From the NCBI GenBank assembly GCA_024666565.1, contig CP088295.1, positions 4,216,001 to 4,280,000 on the forward strand: 64,000 nucleotides of DNA, in the 5' to 3' direction. Made by a program: the position numbers and the translations under genes. The notes beneath the pieces are model-generated. The model did no database searches. It worked only from the letters and a program-made list of their open reading frames with translations, and had not been told where the DNA came from. This document shows, piece after piece, positions 8,321 through 18,247 of the stretch (the first letter of the stretch is position 1; each line of letters begins with the position of its first letter). The DNA is from Svornostia abyssi. Lineage in GTDB: Bacteria > Actinomycetota > Thermoleophilia > Solirubrobacterales > Solirubrobacteraceae.

Positions 8321-9940
8321 CTACTCCCACTCGATCGTGCCCGGCGGCTTGCTCGTGATGTCGAGCACCACGCGGTTGACGTCGCGCAGCTCGTTGATCA
8401 TCCGCGACGCGATCTGCTCGAGCAGGTCGTAGGGCAACCGCGCCCAGTCGGCGGTCATGGCGTCGTCCGACGTGACCGCGCGCAGCACGACGACCGCGCC
8501 GTAGGTGCGCTCGTCACCCTGCACACCGACCGTGCGGACGTCCGGCAGCACGCAGAACGACTGCCACAGGTCGCGGTACAGGCCGGCCTTGCGGATCTCG
8601 TCCTGGAAGATGTAGTCCGCGTCGCGCAGCAGGTCGAGGCGGTCCTTCGTCGCCTCGCCGCCGACGATGCGGATCGCCAGGCCCGGACCGGGGAACGGCT
8701 GGCGCCACACCAGGCGCTCGTCCAGGCCGAGCTCGGCGCCGACTGCGCGGACCTCGTCCTTGAACAGCGCGCGCAGCGGCTCGACGAGCTCGAACTGCAG
8801 ATCGTCGGGCAGGCCGCCCACGTTGTGGTGGGACTTGATCGTCGCCGCGCCCGTACCACCGCCCGACTCGATGACGTCCGAGTACAGCGTGCCCTGCACG
8901 AGGTAGTTCGCGTCGCCGATCTTCGCGGCCTCTTCCTCGAAGACGCGGATGAACTCGGCGCCGATCGCCTTGCGCTTGGCCTCGGGCTCGGTGACGCCCT
9001 TGAGCTTCGTGAGGAACCGCTCCTCGGCATCAACCGCCACAAGCGGGATCTGGAAGCGGTCGCGGAAGGCGCTGATGACCTGCTCGCCCTCGTTCTTGCG
9101 CATGAGGCCGTGGTCGACGAACACGCACGTCAACTGTTCGCCGATCGCCCGGTGCACGAGCAGCGCGGCGACCGACGAGTCGACGCCGCCCGACAGGCCG
9201 CAGACGACCTTGCCGGTGCCGACCTGTGCCCGGATGCGCGCGATCTGGTCCTCGACGATCGAGGCCGCGCTCCACGTGCCGTCGCAGCCGCAGATGTCCA
9301 GCAGGAAGCGCTGGAGCACCTCGTGCCCGAACGGGGTGTGAACGACCTCCGGGTGGTACTGGATGCCGTAGATGTCGCGCTCGACGTTCTCGAGCGCCGC
9401 GACGGGCGACGCGGTGGACGACGCCAGTGCCGTGAAGCCCGGCGGCGCCTCGTAGACCGTGTCACGGTGCGACATCCAGCACTTCTGCTCACGCGGGAGG
9501 TCGGCCAGCAGCCGGCCCGGCTCGCGAACGGTCAGCTCCGAGCGGCCGAACTCGCCGATCTCGGCGCCCTCCACCCGGCCGCCGAGGGCGAGCGTGATGA
9601 GCTGCATGCCGTAACAGATGCCGAGCACGGGGATCCCGAGTTCGAGCAGCTCGGGATCGAGGGCGGGCGCGCCCGGCGCGTACACCGACGCCGGGCCACC
9701 GGAGAGGATCAGGCCCTTCGGCTTGCGCCGCCGGACCTCCTCCGCGCCGACGTGGTGCGGCAGGAGCTCGGAGTAGACCCCGAGCTCGCGTACGCGTCGG
9801 GCGATGAGCTGCGAGTACTGGCCGCCGTAGTCCAGCACGACGACTTCGTCGACCGAGCGCGGGGCCTCGACGTCGAGGACATCCTCGTTGACCAGCTCCG
9901 TCGCGGCGGTGGCGGCGGTGACGATGCCCTCGGTCGACAA
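8321..9940 (-). CDS. guaA: GMP synthase (glutamine-hydrolysing)
   Basis: Converts XMP to GMP with ATP and glutamine. The class I amidotransferase domain carries GICYGMQ with nucleophile Cys109 and the YHPEV His/Glu pair near residue 195. The ATP pyrophosphatase domain has the P-loop GLSGGVDSS near residue 252, and the dimerisation domain ends PPGTIEWE. At 539 aa it is slightly longer than usual because of about 30 extra N-terminal residues; a later start is possible. It lies 3 nt after guaB3, so the two are one guanine-nucleotide unit. Confidence 0.96.
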   Translation of the reverse strand: MSTEGIVTAATAATELVNEDVLDVEAPRSVDEVVVLDYGGQYSQLIARRVRELGVYSELLPHHVGAEEVRRRKPKGLILSGGPASVYAPGAPALDPELLELGIPVLGICYGMQLITLALGGRVEGAEIGEFGRSELTVREPGRLLADLPREQKCWMSHRDTVYEAPPGFTALASSTASPVAALENVERDIYGIQYHPEVVHTPFGHEVLQRFLLDICGCDGTWSAASIVEDQIARIRAQVGTGKVVCGLSGGVDSSVAALLVHRAIGEQLTCVFVDHGLMRKNEGEQVISAFRDRFQIPLVAVDAEERFLTKLKGVTEPEAKRKAIGAEFIRVFEEEAAKIGDANYLVQGTLYSDVIESGGGTGAATIKSHHNVGGLPDDLQFELVEPLRALFKDEVRAVGAELGLDERLVWRQPFPGPGLAIRIVGGEATKDRLDLLRDADYIFQDEIRKAGLYRDLWQSFCVLPDVRTVGVQGDERTYGAVVVLRAVTSDDAMTADWARLPYDLLEQIASRMINELRDVNRVVLDITSKPPGTIEWE

Positions 9941-9943
9941 GGC

Positions 9944-11194
9944 CTAGTTCTCCGAGAGCGCCGGCGTCTTGTCAGCGGGGCCGGCGACGCTGCCGTTCGC
10001 CGCCTTCGGCGCCGGCGCGGCCGCGCCACGCGCGCCCATGCCGATCCCCTGCGACGTCTGAAGCAGCTTGCCCTCGGTCTGCAGCGACGGGGCGATCATC
10101 AGCTCGGCGCGGTTGAACTCCGCGATGTCCCGGTAGCCGGTGGTGGCCATCGAGGTCCGCAGCGCGCCCATGAGGTTGAACGTGCCGTCGTTCTCGTGGG
10201 CCGGGCCGGTGATGATCTCCTCGAGCGAGCCGTTCTGCACCGTCTGCACGCGCGCGCCGCGCGGGAGATCGGGGTGGAAGGTCGCCATGCCCCAGTGAAA
10301 GCCGTGGCCGGGCGCCTCATAGCCGCGCGCGAGCGGCGAGCCGATCATGACGGCGTCCGCGCCGCAGGCGATGGCCTTCGACACGTCGCCGCCGGTGCGC
10401 ATGCCGCCGTCGGCGATGACCTTCACGTACTCGCCCGTCTCGAGCATGTGCTGCGAGCGGGCGGCCGCGACGTCCGCGATGGCGGTCGCCTGCGGGACGC
10501 CGATGCCGAGCACACCGCGCGTGGTGCACGCCGCGCCGGGGCCGACGCCCACGAGCACGCCGGCCGCGCCGGTGCGCATGAGGTGCAGGCCCGTGTGGTA
10601 GCTGGCACAGCCGCCGGCCACGACCGGGACGCCGACCTCGCGGATGAACTCCTTGAGGTTCAGCGGCGGGCGCGACGTGTCCTCGGACACGTGCTCGGCC
10701 GAGACGACCGTGCCCTGGATGACGAGGATGTCGAGCCCGGCGTCCAGCGCCAGCTCGTAGTACTTGCGCACCTTCTGCGGGGTCAGCGACGCGGAGACGA
10801 CGACGCCCTGCTCCTTGATCTCCCGGATGCGCTGCGAGATGAGCTCCGGGATGACGGGCGACTGGTAGATCGCCTGCATCTCCCGCGTCGCCTCCTCCTT
10901 CGGGAGCTTGGCGATGCGCTGCAGCAGCTCGTCGGCGTTCTCGTAGCGCGTCCAGACGCCCTCGAGGTTCAGGACCGCCAGGCCGCCGAGCTTGCCGATG
11001 ATGCCCGCCGTCTGGGGCGAGACGACGCCGTCCATCGCGGAAGCGAGAAGCGGGAGCTCGAAGCGGTAGTCACCGAGCTTCCATGAGATGTCGACATCGT
11101 CGGGATCACGGGTGCGCCGCGAGGGCACGATGGCGATGTCGTCGAATCCGTATGCGCGGCGTGCCTTCTTGCCGCGGCCGATCTCTACTTCCAT
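9944..11194 (-). CDS. guaB3: GuaB3-family IMP dehydrogenase-related protein
   Basis: A 416-residue TIM-barrel protein of the IMPDH/GMP reductase family, without the CBS pair of classic GuaB. It contains GVGPGAACTTRG (the catalytic Cys loop), IADGGMRTGGDVSKAIACGADAVMIG and the flap region near HFDWGMAT-like FHWGMATFHPD. GuaB3 paralogues are typical of Actinobacteria and some cyanobacteria. Its position next to guaA supports a purine role; classic GuaB is probably elsewhere. The C-terminus is Ala/Pro-rich. A terminator 30 nt upstream isolates it from the small gene before it. Confidence 0.9.
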   Translation of the reverse strand: MEVEIGRGKKARRAYGFDDIAIVPSRRTRDPDDVDISWKLGDYRFELPLLASAMDGVVSPQTAGIIGKLGGLAVLNLEGVWTRYENADELLQRIAKLPKEEATREMQAIYQSPVIPELISQRIREIKEQGVVVSASLTPQKVRKYYELALDAGLDILVIQGTVVSAEHVSEDTSRPPLNLKEFIREVGVPVVAGGCASYHTGLHLMRTGAAGVLVGVGPGAACTTRGVLGIGVPQATAIADVAAARSQHMLETGEYVKVIADGGMRTGGDVSKAIACGADAVMIGSPLARGYEAPGHGFHWGMATFHPDLPRGARVQTVQNGSLEEIITGPAHENDGTFNLMGALRTSMATTGYRDIAEFNRAELMIAPSLQTEGKLLQTSQGIGMGARGAAAPAPKAANGSVAGPADKTPALSEN

Positions 11195-11222
11195 TGGGCG
11201 ATCCTAGGCGTCGGGACGGACG

Positions 11223-11246
11223 AAAAGACCCCGCGCAGGCGGGGTC
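11223..11246 (-). terminator. Rho-independent terminator upstream of guaB3
   Basis: On the minus strand an 8-bp GC stem (GACCCCGC with GCGGGGTC, 4-nt loop) is followed by TTTT. It ends transcription from the small gene at 11314-11538. Confidence 0.82.
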
Positions 11247-11313
11247 CAGGAGAGGGAAACAGCGCACTTTGCGAGGTCACGTGCACGTCCCATCCGAGGT
11301 TATCAGCGCCGTC

Positions 11314-11538
11314 TTATGACGCCTTCCCCGTCTCGGCGATCTGCCGGGCCACGTCCAGCAGCTCGGCGACCGGCTTGCCGGTGGCCCCGGCGACGTAGCA
11401 GCACAGCGGCGCGGCGATCCGCTCCGAGCTGTGCGCCGCGACGGCGGCGAGGTCCAGCAGCTGCGCGATCTCCTCCTCGGTGGGCGCCGGCGCTCCGGCG
11501 GCGGCGGCGAAGGCGGTGACGAACTCCTCGGCGGTCAT
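11314..11538 (-). CDS. Small protein resembling DUF6457 (molybdenum-cofactor associated)
   Basis: A 74-residue mostly helical protein starting MTAEEFVTAFAAAAG and containing LLDLAAVAAHSSERIAAPLCCYVAG. This resembles the small DUF6457 domain found alone or fused to MobA-like proteins in Actinobacteria, but I place it by memory of the pattern only. GTG at 11547 is an alternative start. It is followed by a clear terminator. Confidence 0.6.
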   Translation of the reverse strand: MTAEEFVTAFAAAAGAPAPTEEEIAQLLDLAAVAAHSSERIAAPLCCYVAGATGKPVAELLDVARQIAETGKAS

Positions 11539-11642
11539 CGGCGACACGCTACGCCGTGCCCTTGACGTGCGCAGGCCCCTCGCCTAGATTGAGGCAGAAG
11601 TCACAAACTATGTCGGTTGTGTTTCGAGAGGAGAGGCGTGAC

Positions 11643-12050
11643 ATGCGCGTACGCGAGGCCATGAGTGAATCGGTGCTGACCATCGGACCGGGGCTCACGC
11701 TCCGAGCCGCCGCCCAGAAGATGGCCGAGCGCACGGTGGGGTCCGCCGTCGTCATGGACCCCGAGATGCCCGGGCCGGGCATCGTCAGCGAGCGCGACGT
11801 GCTGCTCGCGGTGGCCGCAGGGGCCGACCCGGAGACGGCCATCGTCGCGGACCACATGACCGGGAAGCTCGTGTTCGCCGAGCCGGACTGGTCACTCGAG
11901 GAGGCGAGCATGGCCATGGCCGAGCACGGCGTCCGGCACCTCATCGCGATGGAGCACGGCGACGTCGCCGGCATCGTCTCGATGCGCGACATCGTCAAGT
12001 CGCTGCTGGGCACCCCCGAGCGCAGCCTCAAGGAGCCGGTCGGCGGCTAG
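11643..12050 (+). CDS. CBS-domain pair protein
   Basis: A 135-residue protein made of two CBS motifs (about residues 1-60 and 70-128), the Bateman module that usually binds adenosyl nucleotides. GIVSERDVLLAV and GIVSMRDIVKSLL are the paired family repeats. ATG 11643 was chosen because GAGAGGAG lies 10 bases upstream; a longer in-frame reading from 11556 lacks homology. No effector domain is attached, so its partner is unknown. Confidence 0.87.
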   Translation: MRVREAMSESVLTIGPGLTLRAAAQKMAERTVGSAVVMDPEMPGPGIVSERDVLLAVAAGADPETAIVADHMTGKLVFAEPDWSLEEASMAMAEHGVRHLIAMEHGDVAGIVSMRDIVKSLLGTPERSLKEPVGG

Positions 12051-12058
12051 GAACGCGA

Positions 12059-12082
12059 ACGAGGCCGCGACAGCGGCCTCGT
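12059..12082. terminator. Bidirectional terminator between convergent genes
   Basis: A 10-bp stem (ACGAGGCCGC with GCGGCCTCGT, loop GACA) sits between the CBS gene and the nitrate transporter gene, which converge here. Confidence 0.72.
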
Positions 12083-12107
12083 CCAACGCCAGGCCCAGCA
12101 GGCGGGG

Positions 12108-13601
12108 CTACGCCGACTCGTGCGCGAGCGTCCGCGACGTCGCGGTCGCCGGGCTGCGCAGGTACACGGCCCAGGTGATGAGCGCGAACACCACGTACGC
12201 GCCGACGAAGACCCACAGCGCCGGCACGGCCCAGTCGGTGTTCGCCGAGGCGATGGCGACCTTCTCCGCGGGCGTCTCGGCGGCCTTCAGCAGCGCGGAG
12301 ACGTCGAGGCTGGCCTGCCGCAGCACCACCTGGATCAGGAAGCCGCCGAACGCGCCGATCGCACCCGCGATGCCGATGACGGCCGCCGCGCGACGCTTGA
12401 ACTCCTTCTGCATCTCCTCGTCGTCGGCGCCCGTCCGGTCGGACTCCTCGTGGCCGAGGCGCTTGAAGATCGTCGGGATCATTCGGTACGTCGAGCCGTT
12501 GCCGATGCCCGACAGCGCGAACACGACCATGAACGAGACGAAGAACAGGGTGAAGCTGCGGTTGTTGATGCCGACGATGCCCATGATCGTCGCCCCCGTC
12601 ATGCCGAGGAAGACGCCCATCGTCACGATCTCGCCGCCGATCTTGTCCGACAGCCACCCGCCGAACGGCCGGGCCACCGAGCCGATGAGCGCACCGAGGA
12701 ACGCGAGCCCCGCGAGGTAGGTCGCGATGAAGCTGTGCTGCGCCAGGAACTCCGGGAAGGTGTTCTTGACGACGAGCGGGAACGCGAACGAGAAGCCGAT
12801 GAACGTCCCGAAGGTCCCGATGTAGAGGATCGACATGATCCACGTGTGCTTCTCGGTGAGCGCGAGCTTGTACGACTCCTTGTCGGACTTCGCGTCCGTG
12901 ATCGAGTCCATGTACAGGTACGCGCAGGTCGCGGCGATGATGATGAACGGGATCCACATCAGGCCCGCGTAGGCGAGGTTCACCTCGTGGATCGGGTTCT
13001 TCACCGCTGCGGCGGGGACGCCCACGATGATCGCCAGCGGCACGAGCAGCTGGGTCATGGCCACGCCGATGTTGCCGCCCGCGGCGTTCAGGCCGAGTGC
13101 GAAGCCCTTCTTGTCGTCGGGGTAGAAGTGCGAGATGTTCGCCATCGACGAGCTGAAGTTGCCGCCGCCGACGCCGGCCGTCGCGGCACAACCGAGCAGG
13201 ACCCAGAACTGCGTGCTGTGGCTCTGGTCCGCCAGCCAGCCGCTCGGCACGACGACCGCGACGAGGGTGGCGGGGATCAGCAGCAACGCGGCACTGATCA
13301 TCGTCCACGCGCGTCCACCGAACTTCGGAACCGCGAACGTGTACGGGATACGCAGCGTCGCGCCGACGAGGTTCGGCACCGCCGTCAGCCAGAAGGCCTC
13401 GGAGATCGTGAGCTCGATCCCGACGTTGCCCAGGTTGATGACGACGATGGTCCACAGCACCCAGATGCTGAAGCCGAGGTTCTCGGCGAAGATGCTGAAC
13501 GCCAGGTTCTTCCGGGCGATCGGCTTGCCCTCGCGCTCCCAGAACTGCTCGTCGTCGGGCCTCCAGTCGTCGATCCACCGGCCTCGCGTCAACGCGCTCA
13601 T
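12108..13601 (-). CDS. narK: Nitrate/nitrite MFS transporter (NNP family)
   Basis: A 497-residue protein with about twelve membrane segments. GGGNFSSSMANISHFYP followed by GFALGLNAAGGNIG is the nitrate signature in helix 5 of NarK/NasA transporters, and a second Gly-rich signature occurs in the C-terminal half. The cytoplasmic segment near residue 390 is long and charged (EESDRTGADDEEMQKEFKRR). It lies close to the nitrate and nitrite reductase genes, so uptake of nitrate for assimilation is the likely role. Confidence 0.92.
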   Translation of the reverse strand: MSALTRGRWIDDWRPDDEQFWEREGKPIARKNLAFSIFAENLGFSIWVLWTIVVINLGNVGIELTISEAFWLTAVPNLVGATLRIPYTFAVPKFGGRAWTMISAALLLIPATLVAVVVPSGWLADQSHSTQFWVLLGCAATAGVGGGNFSSSMANISHFYPDDKKGFALGLNAAGGNIGVAMTQLLVPLAIIVGVPAAAVKNPIHEVNLAYAGLMWIPFIIIAATCAYLYMDSITDAKSDKESYKLALTEKHTWIMSILYIGTFGTFIGFSFAFPLVVKNTFPEFLAQHSFIATYLAGLAFLGALIGSVARPFGGWLSDKIGGEIVTMGVFLGMTGATIMGIVGINNRSFTLFFVSFMVVFALSGIGNGSTYRMIPTIFKRLGHEESDRTGADDEEMQKEFKRRAAAVIGIAGAIGAFGGFLIQVVLRQASLDVSALLKAAETPAEKVAIASANTDWAVPALWVFVGAYVVFALITWAVYLRSPATATSRTLAHESA

Positions 13602-13737
13602 TGCATTCCTCCGCAGTCAGTCATGGCTTGTGACCGGGAGCCTCTGATACGCCCGTGTCCGCGCCATGCACGCGCGGTGTCGAGTTCGTGACCGTTGTGT
13701 TGCGAGTTCGTTGCGAGGCGGACTGTCCCGCCTGTCG

Positions 13738-15073
13738 CTACGCGGGCACGGCTTCCCGCTCGCGCGTTCGCGCCCGCAGCGTGACCCGCGCTCCCTGCTC
13801 GGGCGTGTGGGTGATGTGCCGGCGCGCGGTGCGCTCGGGCGGCGCGCCCGAGGAGAGCGTCGTCTGGCGCAGGAGCGCACGCAGCACGATCTGCATCTCC
13901 AGCTGCGCGAAGCTCGCGCCCAGGCACCGGCGCCGCCCGCCGCCGAACGGCAGCCAGGTGAACGTCCCCGGCCTGACGCCCAGCCAGCGCTCGGGCCGGA
14001 ACGCGTACGGGTCGGGGTAGATGGTCTCGTCGTGGTGGATGAGGTAGATCGCGGCGGTGAGTGCGATGCCGGGCTCGTACCGGTGCCCGCCGATCTCGAT
14101 CGGCTTGACGACCATCCGCGGCTGGGCGATCGGCAGCACGGGGCGGCGGCGCAGCGCTTCGGTGATCGTCGCGTCGAGGTACTCGTCCTCCCCCGCGTCG
14201 ATCGCCGCGACCAGCCGGGCCAGGACGGCGGGGTTGTGCACGAGGTCCGCGCACGCGAACGACAGCGACGACGCGGTCGTCTCGTGCCCGGCCACGAGAA
14301 GCGTCATGAGCTCGTCGATGACCTCCTCCTCGCCCATCGGTGACCCATCCTCGTGCCGGGCGGCCAGCAGCATCGAGAGGACGTCGTCCCCGTCCTCGCC
14401 GTGGCCCGCGCTCGCGCGCCGCGCGCGGATCTCGTCGGCGAGCATGCTGCGCGCCTGCGTCCGCGTGCGGCTGAAGCGACCCCAGGGGGGATCGCGGGCC
14501 GAGATCGATGTGCAGCGGCGGCAGGAGCACCGACGGGTGCACGCCCTCCGCGAGGTAGCGCGTGAACACGGCGCGCATCTCGTCCAGGCGTGCGCCCGGC
14601 TCCAGGCCGAACACGGCGCGAAGGATGACCTCGAGCGTCACTGCCTGCAGGTGAGGGTGCAGCGGCAGTTCCCGGTCGCGCGGCCACGCGGCCACCGACC
14701 GTTCGGCGACCTCCTCCAGCAGCCCGGTGAGCGCCGCCATCCGCTCGCCGTGGAACGCCGGGAGCATGAGCTTGCGCTGCTCGAGGTGGGCGTCCTCGTC
14801 GAGCAGGAGGACCGAGTGCCGGCCCACGATCGGGCCCAGGACGCTGCCGCCCTCCCCGGGGTGCAGGACGTCCGGCGGCGCGCCGAACAGCTCCTTGACC
14901 TCCGCCGGGTCGCTGATGCTCACGAACGGCACCTGGCCGAGCACGCGGGTCGTGTACCGCGAGCCGAAGCGCCGCCGGTTCTCCTCCATGAACGGGACGG
15001 GGCGCGTGAGGAAGCGCAGCGTCTGGATCGCGGCGGGTGCGCGGGGTCCGGGCGGCAGGTCGGTGCGGGGCAT
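13738..15073 (-). CDS. Cytochrome P450 (frame break at 14485-14490)
   Basis: A P450 of about 444 residues once a single extra G in the six-G run at 14485-14490 (plus strand) is removed; this restores SPWGRFSRTRTQARSML. Landmarks are the I-helix AGHETTASS, the K-helix EALRRRP (ExxR) and the heme loop FGGGRRRCLGASFA with the proximal Cys. The N-terminus MPRTDLPPGPR is the usual Pro-rich start. No ferredoxin or reductase gene is adjacent, and the substrate cannot be told. It interrupts the nitrogen-assimilation region. Confidence 0.88.
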
Positions 15074-15145
15074 GCGCAGGCTCCTGGGGATGAGCGACGA
15101 CGGCGACGCCGGGTATGACGTCTGTCATACCGTACCGCAGCGCGC

Positions 15146-16195
15146 TCACGTGTCCAGCAGCCGGCCCAGCGTCTCGCTCGCCCGCCCGTCGTCGATCGCC
15201 GTCTGCGCGAGCGCGATCCCGTCGCGGGCCGACGGTGCCACGCCGCCTGCGTACAGGCGCACGGCCGCGCTGAGCACGACCGCGCGCGCGGCCACCCCCT
15301 GCTCCTCCCCAGCCAGCACGGCGCGGGTGACGTCCGCCGAGAGCTCCGCGTCGGCCTCGCCGCGGAGCACCATCCCCATGGTCTCCGGAAGGTCGAGCCG
15401 CTCGCTGCCGACGAAGGCCGCCGGGCGGCCGGGGCGCAGGATGTCGGACCCCTCGATGCCACGCACGATCACGGCGCGCTCGGCGCCGAGCTGGTCCATC
15501 GCCGCCGCCAGCTTGTCCGTGTACGTCGAGTGCGTGTGGCCGATGACGAACCGCTTGGCCCCGAAGTAGTCGACGAGCTTCTCCGCGCTGTGCATCGGCC
15601 CGCGCAGCCCGACCTCGTCGCGGATCTCGGCCAGGCGGTCGAAGCCCGGAATCGCCTCGCCGGCGTGGATGACCGCGGCGCCGGACCGTTCGAGCATCGC
15701 CAGCGACGCGTCCACCGTCGGGCGGGCGGGCCCGCCGAGCGCGGCGAGCACGTCGAGCGGGGTCACGCCGTACTTCGGGCCGAGCAGGCCGGCGCAGTGC
15801 GTCACGACCCGCGCGCCGCCCGCCGCCGCGAGCACCGCCGCCGCCAGGGTCAGGGACGGCGACTCGCCCACGCCGTCGTACGACCCGGCCGAGGAGACCA
15901 GCGGCGCCCCGTCCGCGGACGCCATGAGCGCGGGCCGCACGTCACGCAGCGCCTGCGTGAAGCCCGCGAGCTCGGCGGCCTCCTCGCCCTTCATCCGCAT
16001 GGCGATCAGGAACGCGCCCGCCTGGGACGGCGTGACCTCGCCGGCGAGCAGGGCGCGCATGGCGTCGCGGGCCTCGTCGTACGTGAGCGCCCGGGAGCCG
16101 CGCGGCCCGGTGCCGACCGCCTTGATCGTCATCCGGAAGCCGGGATACCGGCTCCGGCCGGCGGTCGCCTTCGGCGTGGTCTCGGTCGGTGTCAT
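15146..16195 (-). CDS. TrpD-like (anthranilate phosphoribosyltransferase family) protein
   Basis: A 349-residue member of the nucleoside phosphorylase III/TrpD fold. An N-terminal helical part (LLAGEVTPSQAGAFLIAMRMKGE) precedes the alpha/beta domain. The normal TrpD loop GTGGD is replaced by SSAGSYDGVGE, which suggests a divergent YbiB/TrpD2 type rather than the tryptophan enzyme. ATG 16195 overlaps the preceding stop (ATGA), with GGGAGG just upstream. Coupling to glnA and its regulator points to a nitrogen-related role, but this is inference. Confidence 0.78.
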   Translation of the reverse strand: MTPTETTPKATAGRSRYPGFRMTIKAVGTGPRGSRALTYDEARDAMRALLAGEVTPSQAGAFLIAMRMKGEEAAELAGFTQALRDVRPALMASADGAPLVSSAGSYDGVGESPSLTLAAAVLAAAGGARVVTHCAGLLGPKYGVTPLDVLAALGGPARPTVDASLAMLERSGAAVIHAGEAIPGFDRLAEIRDEVGLRGPMHSAEKLVDYFGAKRFVIGHTHSTYTDKLAAAMDQLGAERAVIVRGIEGSDILRPGRPAAFVGSERLDLPETMGMVLRGEADAELSADVTRAVLAGEEQGVAARAVVLSAAVRLYAGGVAPSARDGIALAQTAIDDGRASETLGRLLDT

Positions 16196-16854
16196 GCACC
16201 CTCCCAGCGGTATCCGACGCTGCGCACGGTCTTGATGCGCCCGGCGTGTTCTTGACCCAACTTGGCCCGCAGGCGGCGCACGTGCACATCGACCGTGCGC
16301 GCGCCCCCGTAGTAGTCGTAGCCCCACACCCGGCTGAGCAGCGCCTCGCGGGAGAAGACGCGGCCCGGGTGGGTGGCGAAGAACTTCAGGAGCTCGTACT
16401 CCATGAAGGTGAAGTCGACGGGCTTGCCCCCGATCGTCACCTGATATGTCGCGAGGTTGACCTCGAGCGACCCGCAGCGGACCACGTCGCCGTGGTCGAC
16501 GCCGTGCAGCGCCCGCCGCGCACGGGCGATCCGGGCGTGGAGCTCCGCCGCGCTGAACGGGTGCACGAGCAGCTCGTGCCCATCGGCGATCCCCTCACCC
16601 AGGTCGAGGTGCTCGGCCTCCACGGCGACGAGCACCGGAACGTCGGCGAGCTCCTCGTCCTGGCTCAGGCGCTCGCAGATGTCCCCGGTGGGCGCGACGA
16701 CGACCACGACCGCGGGGGAGCGCCCGGGCGCGTCGTCGGGGCGCAGCGAGCCGTTGGCGGTCAGGCGGTGCGGGCTGAAGCCCAGCTCGGCCAGGAGCCG
16801 TGCCGTGCTGCCAGCCGGCCCGTTTGCCTCTCCGTAGATCCAGGCATCGCTCAT
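16192..16854 (-). CDS. OmpR-type winged-helix regulator, GlnR-like
   Basis: A 220-residue orphan regulator. The C-terminal winged helix (FTFMEYELLKFFATHPGRVFSREALLSRVWG, then RTVDVHVRRLRAKL) is typical OmpR/PhoB. The N-terminal receiver is degenerate: the position of the phosphate-accepting Asp is within VVVVVAPTGD and the usual KPF is HPF, so normal phosphorylation is unlikely. The ATG overlaps the glnA stop (ATGA). GlnR, the actinobacterial nitrogen regulator, is likewise an atypical OmpR protein, and the setting supports that identity. The GlnR name is inference. Confidence 0.8.
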   Translation of the reverse strand: MSDAWIYGEANGPAGSTARLLAELGFSPHRLTANGSLRPDDAPGRSPAVVVVVAPTGDICERLSQDEELADVPVLVAVEAEHLDLGEGIADGHELLVHPFSAAELHARIARARRALHGVDHGDVVRCGSLEVNLATYQVTIGGKPVDFTFMEYELLKFFATHPGRVFSREALLSRVWGYDYYGGARTVDVHVRRLRAKLGQEHAGRIKTVRSVGYRWEGA

Positions 16855-18158
16855 AGAAGGGGGAGGTACGCCTTGCGTTCGAACTCGGTGACGGTGCGCC
16901 GGTACGCCTCCCACTCCCGGCGCTTGTTCGCGACGAACCAGTCGCACAGCCGGTCGCCCAGCGTGTCGCGCGCGAGCTCCGAGGCGGCGAAGAGGTCGGT
17001 GGCCTCACGCAGGTCCTGCGGCAGCAGATCGTCCGGCGAAGTTGCGTCGTCATCGCCGGCTTCGGCTTGCAGCTGGTACCCGCGCTCGATGCCGCGCAGA
17101 CCCGCCGCCAGCAGCAGCGCGAAGGTGAGGTACGGGTTGCAGCCCGGGTCCGGCGAGCGCAACTCAAACCGTGCCGCGGCGGCCTTGCCGGGCCGGCGGG
17201 TCGGCACCCGGACAAGCCCGCCGGCGCCCTTGCGGGTCCAGCTCACGTGCTGCGGCGCCTCGAACCCGGCGGCGAGCCGCTTGTAGGAGTTCACCCACTG
17301 GTTCGTCACGGCCGTTAGCTCCCGCGCGTGGGCCAGAACACCCGCGAGGAACTGCTGCCCGGTCTCCGACAGCGGCGTCGCCGGGTCGGGGTCGTGGAAC
17401 GCGTTGCGGTCGCCCTGGAACAGCGACAGGTGGATGTGCATCCCCGAGCCCGAGTGATCCTCCAGCGGCTTGGGCATGAACGTCGCGTAGGCGCCCAGCT
17501 CGCTGGCGACCTCCTTGACGGTCAGGCGGAACGTGCTGATGGCGTCGGCCATCGACAGCGCGTCGGTGTGCTCAAGCGCGATCTCGTGCTGCGAGGGCGC
17601 GACCTCGTGGTGCGAGGCCTTCACCGGGATCCCCATCGTCTCGAGGTAGTCGATCGTGCGCCTGCGGAAGTCGCTGCCCACGTCGAGGGGCGTGAGATCG
17701 AAGTACGCGCCCGCGTCCAGGGGCACCGGCGGGCCGCTCTCGGGCAGACCGGCGAACAGGAAGAACTCGATCTCGGCGCCCACCTGCATGGTGAAGCCGA
17801 GGTCGGCCGCCTGCTCGAGGACGCCCCGCAGGGCCGCGCGGGAGTCGCCCGCGAACGGCTCGCCGTCGGGCAGGCTGATGTCGCAGAGCATCCGCGCGAC
17901 CCCAGCGTCCGGCCGCCACGGCAGCAGCTGGAACGTCGCCGGATCGGGGTGCGCGATGACGTCGTGTTCGCGCAGACGCGCGCCGCCCTCCAGCGCGCTG
18001 CCGTCCAGCCCGACGCCCTCCTCGAGGGCGGCGTCGAGCTCGCTCACGGGGATCGCGAAGCTCTTCAGCATCCCCTGGACATCGGTGAACCACAGCCGGA
18101 TGAAGCGCACCCCGCGCTCCTCGACGGTGCGCAGGACGTAGTCAGTTGTCGGCGTCAT
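16851..18158 (-). CDS. glnA: Glutamine synthetase, type I family
   Basis: A 435-residue enzyme of the ammonia-assimilation pathway. MPKPLEDHSGSGMHIHLSLF contains the His-rich metal site, and VGAEIEFFLF holds Glu metal ligands. The ATP loop KGAGGLVRVP and the FELRSPDPGCNPYL region are present. The usual adenylylation motif NLYDLPP is not seen near the C-terminus, so control is likely transcriptional. It is transcribed away from the nitrate reductase gene and is coupled to the GlnR-like gene downstream. A role on an unusual substrate (glnA3/4-like) cannot be ruled out. Confidence 0.9.
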   Translation of the reverse strand: MTPTTDYVLRTVEERGVRFIRLWFTDVQGMLKSFAIPVSELDAALEEGVGLDGSALEGGARLREHDVIAHPDPATFQLLPWRPDAGVARMLCDISLPDGEPFAGDSRAALRGVLEQAADLGFTMQVGAEIEFFLFAGLPESGPPVPLDAGAYFDLTPLDVGSDFRRRTIDYLETMGIPVKASHHEVAPSQHEIALEHTDALSMADAISTFRLTVKEVASELGAYATFMPKPLEDHSGSGMHIHLSLFQGDRNAFHDPDPATPLSETGQQFLAGVLAHARELTAVTNQWVNSYKRLAAGFEAPQHVSWTRKGAGGLVRVPTRRPGKAAAARFELRSPDPGCNPYLTFALLLAAGLRGIERGYQLQAEAGDDDATSPDDLLPQDLREATDLFAASELARDTLGDRLCDWFVANKRREWEAYRRTVTEFERKAYLPLL

Positions 18159-18232
18159 CGGCCGCTGGACCGTAGGGGCGCCAGCTTGCAGCGTCTTTCG
18201 CCCTGGTGTCGGAAGCCATCGTCCACTCGGTC

Positions 18233-18247
18233 GAAACGCCCCGTTTC
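18233..18247. promoter_or_regulatory. Possible GlnR-type box in the glnA-nitrate reductase divergent promoter
   Basis: The 174-bp divergent intergenic region holds GAAAC-GCCCC-GTTTC, an inverted pair of 5-mers similar in style to actinobacterial GlnR half sites. It is short, so this is tentative. Confidence 0.35.

Noticed and set aside
11600..11642. CACAA-N10-TTGTG before the CBS-domain gene as an operator
   Set aside because: Only 5-bp arms; expected by chance at this frequency.
13738..15073. P450 as a pseudogene or two genes
   Set aside because: Both halves are conserved and join exactly when one G is dropped from a six-G run.
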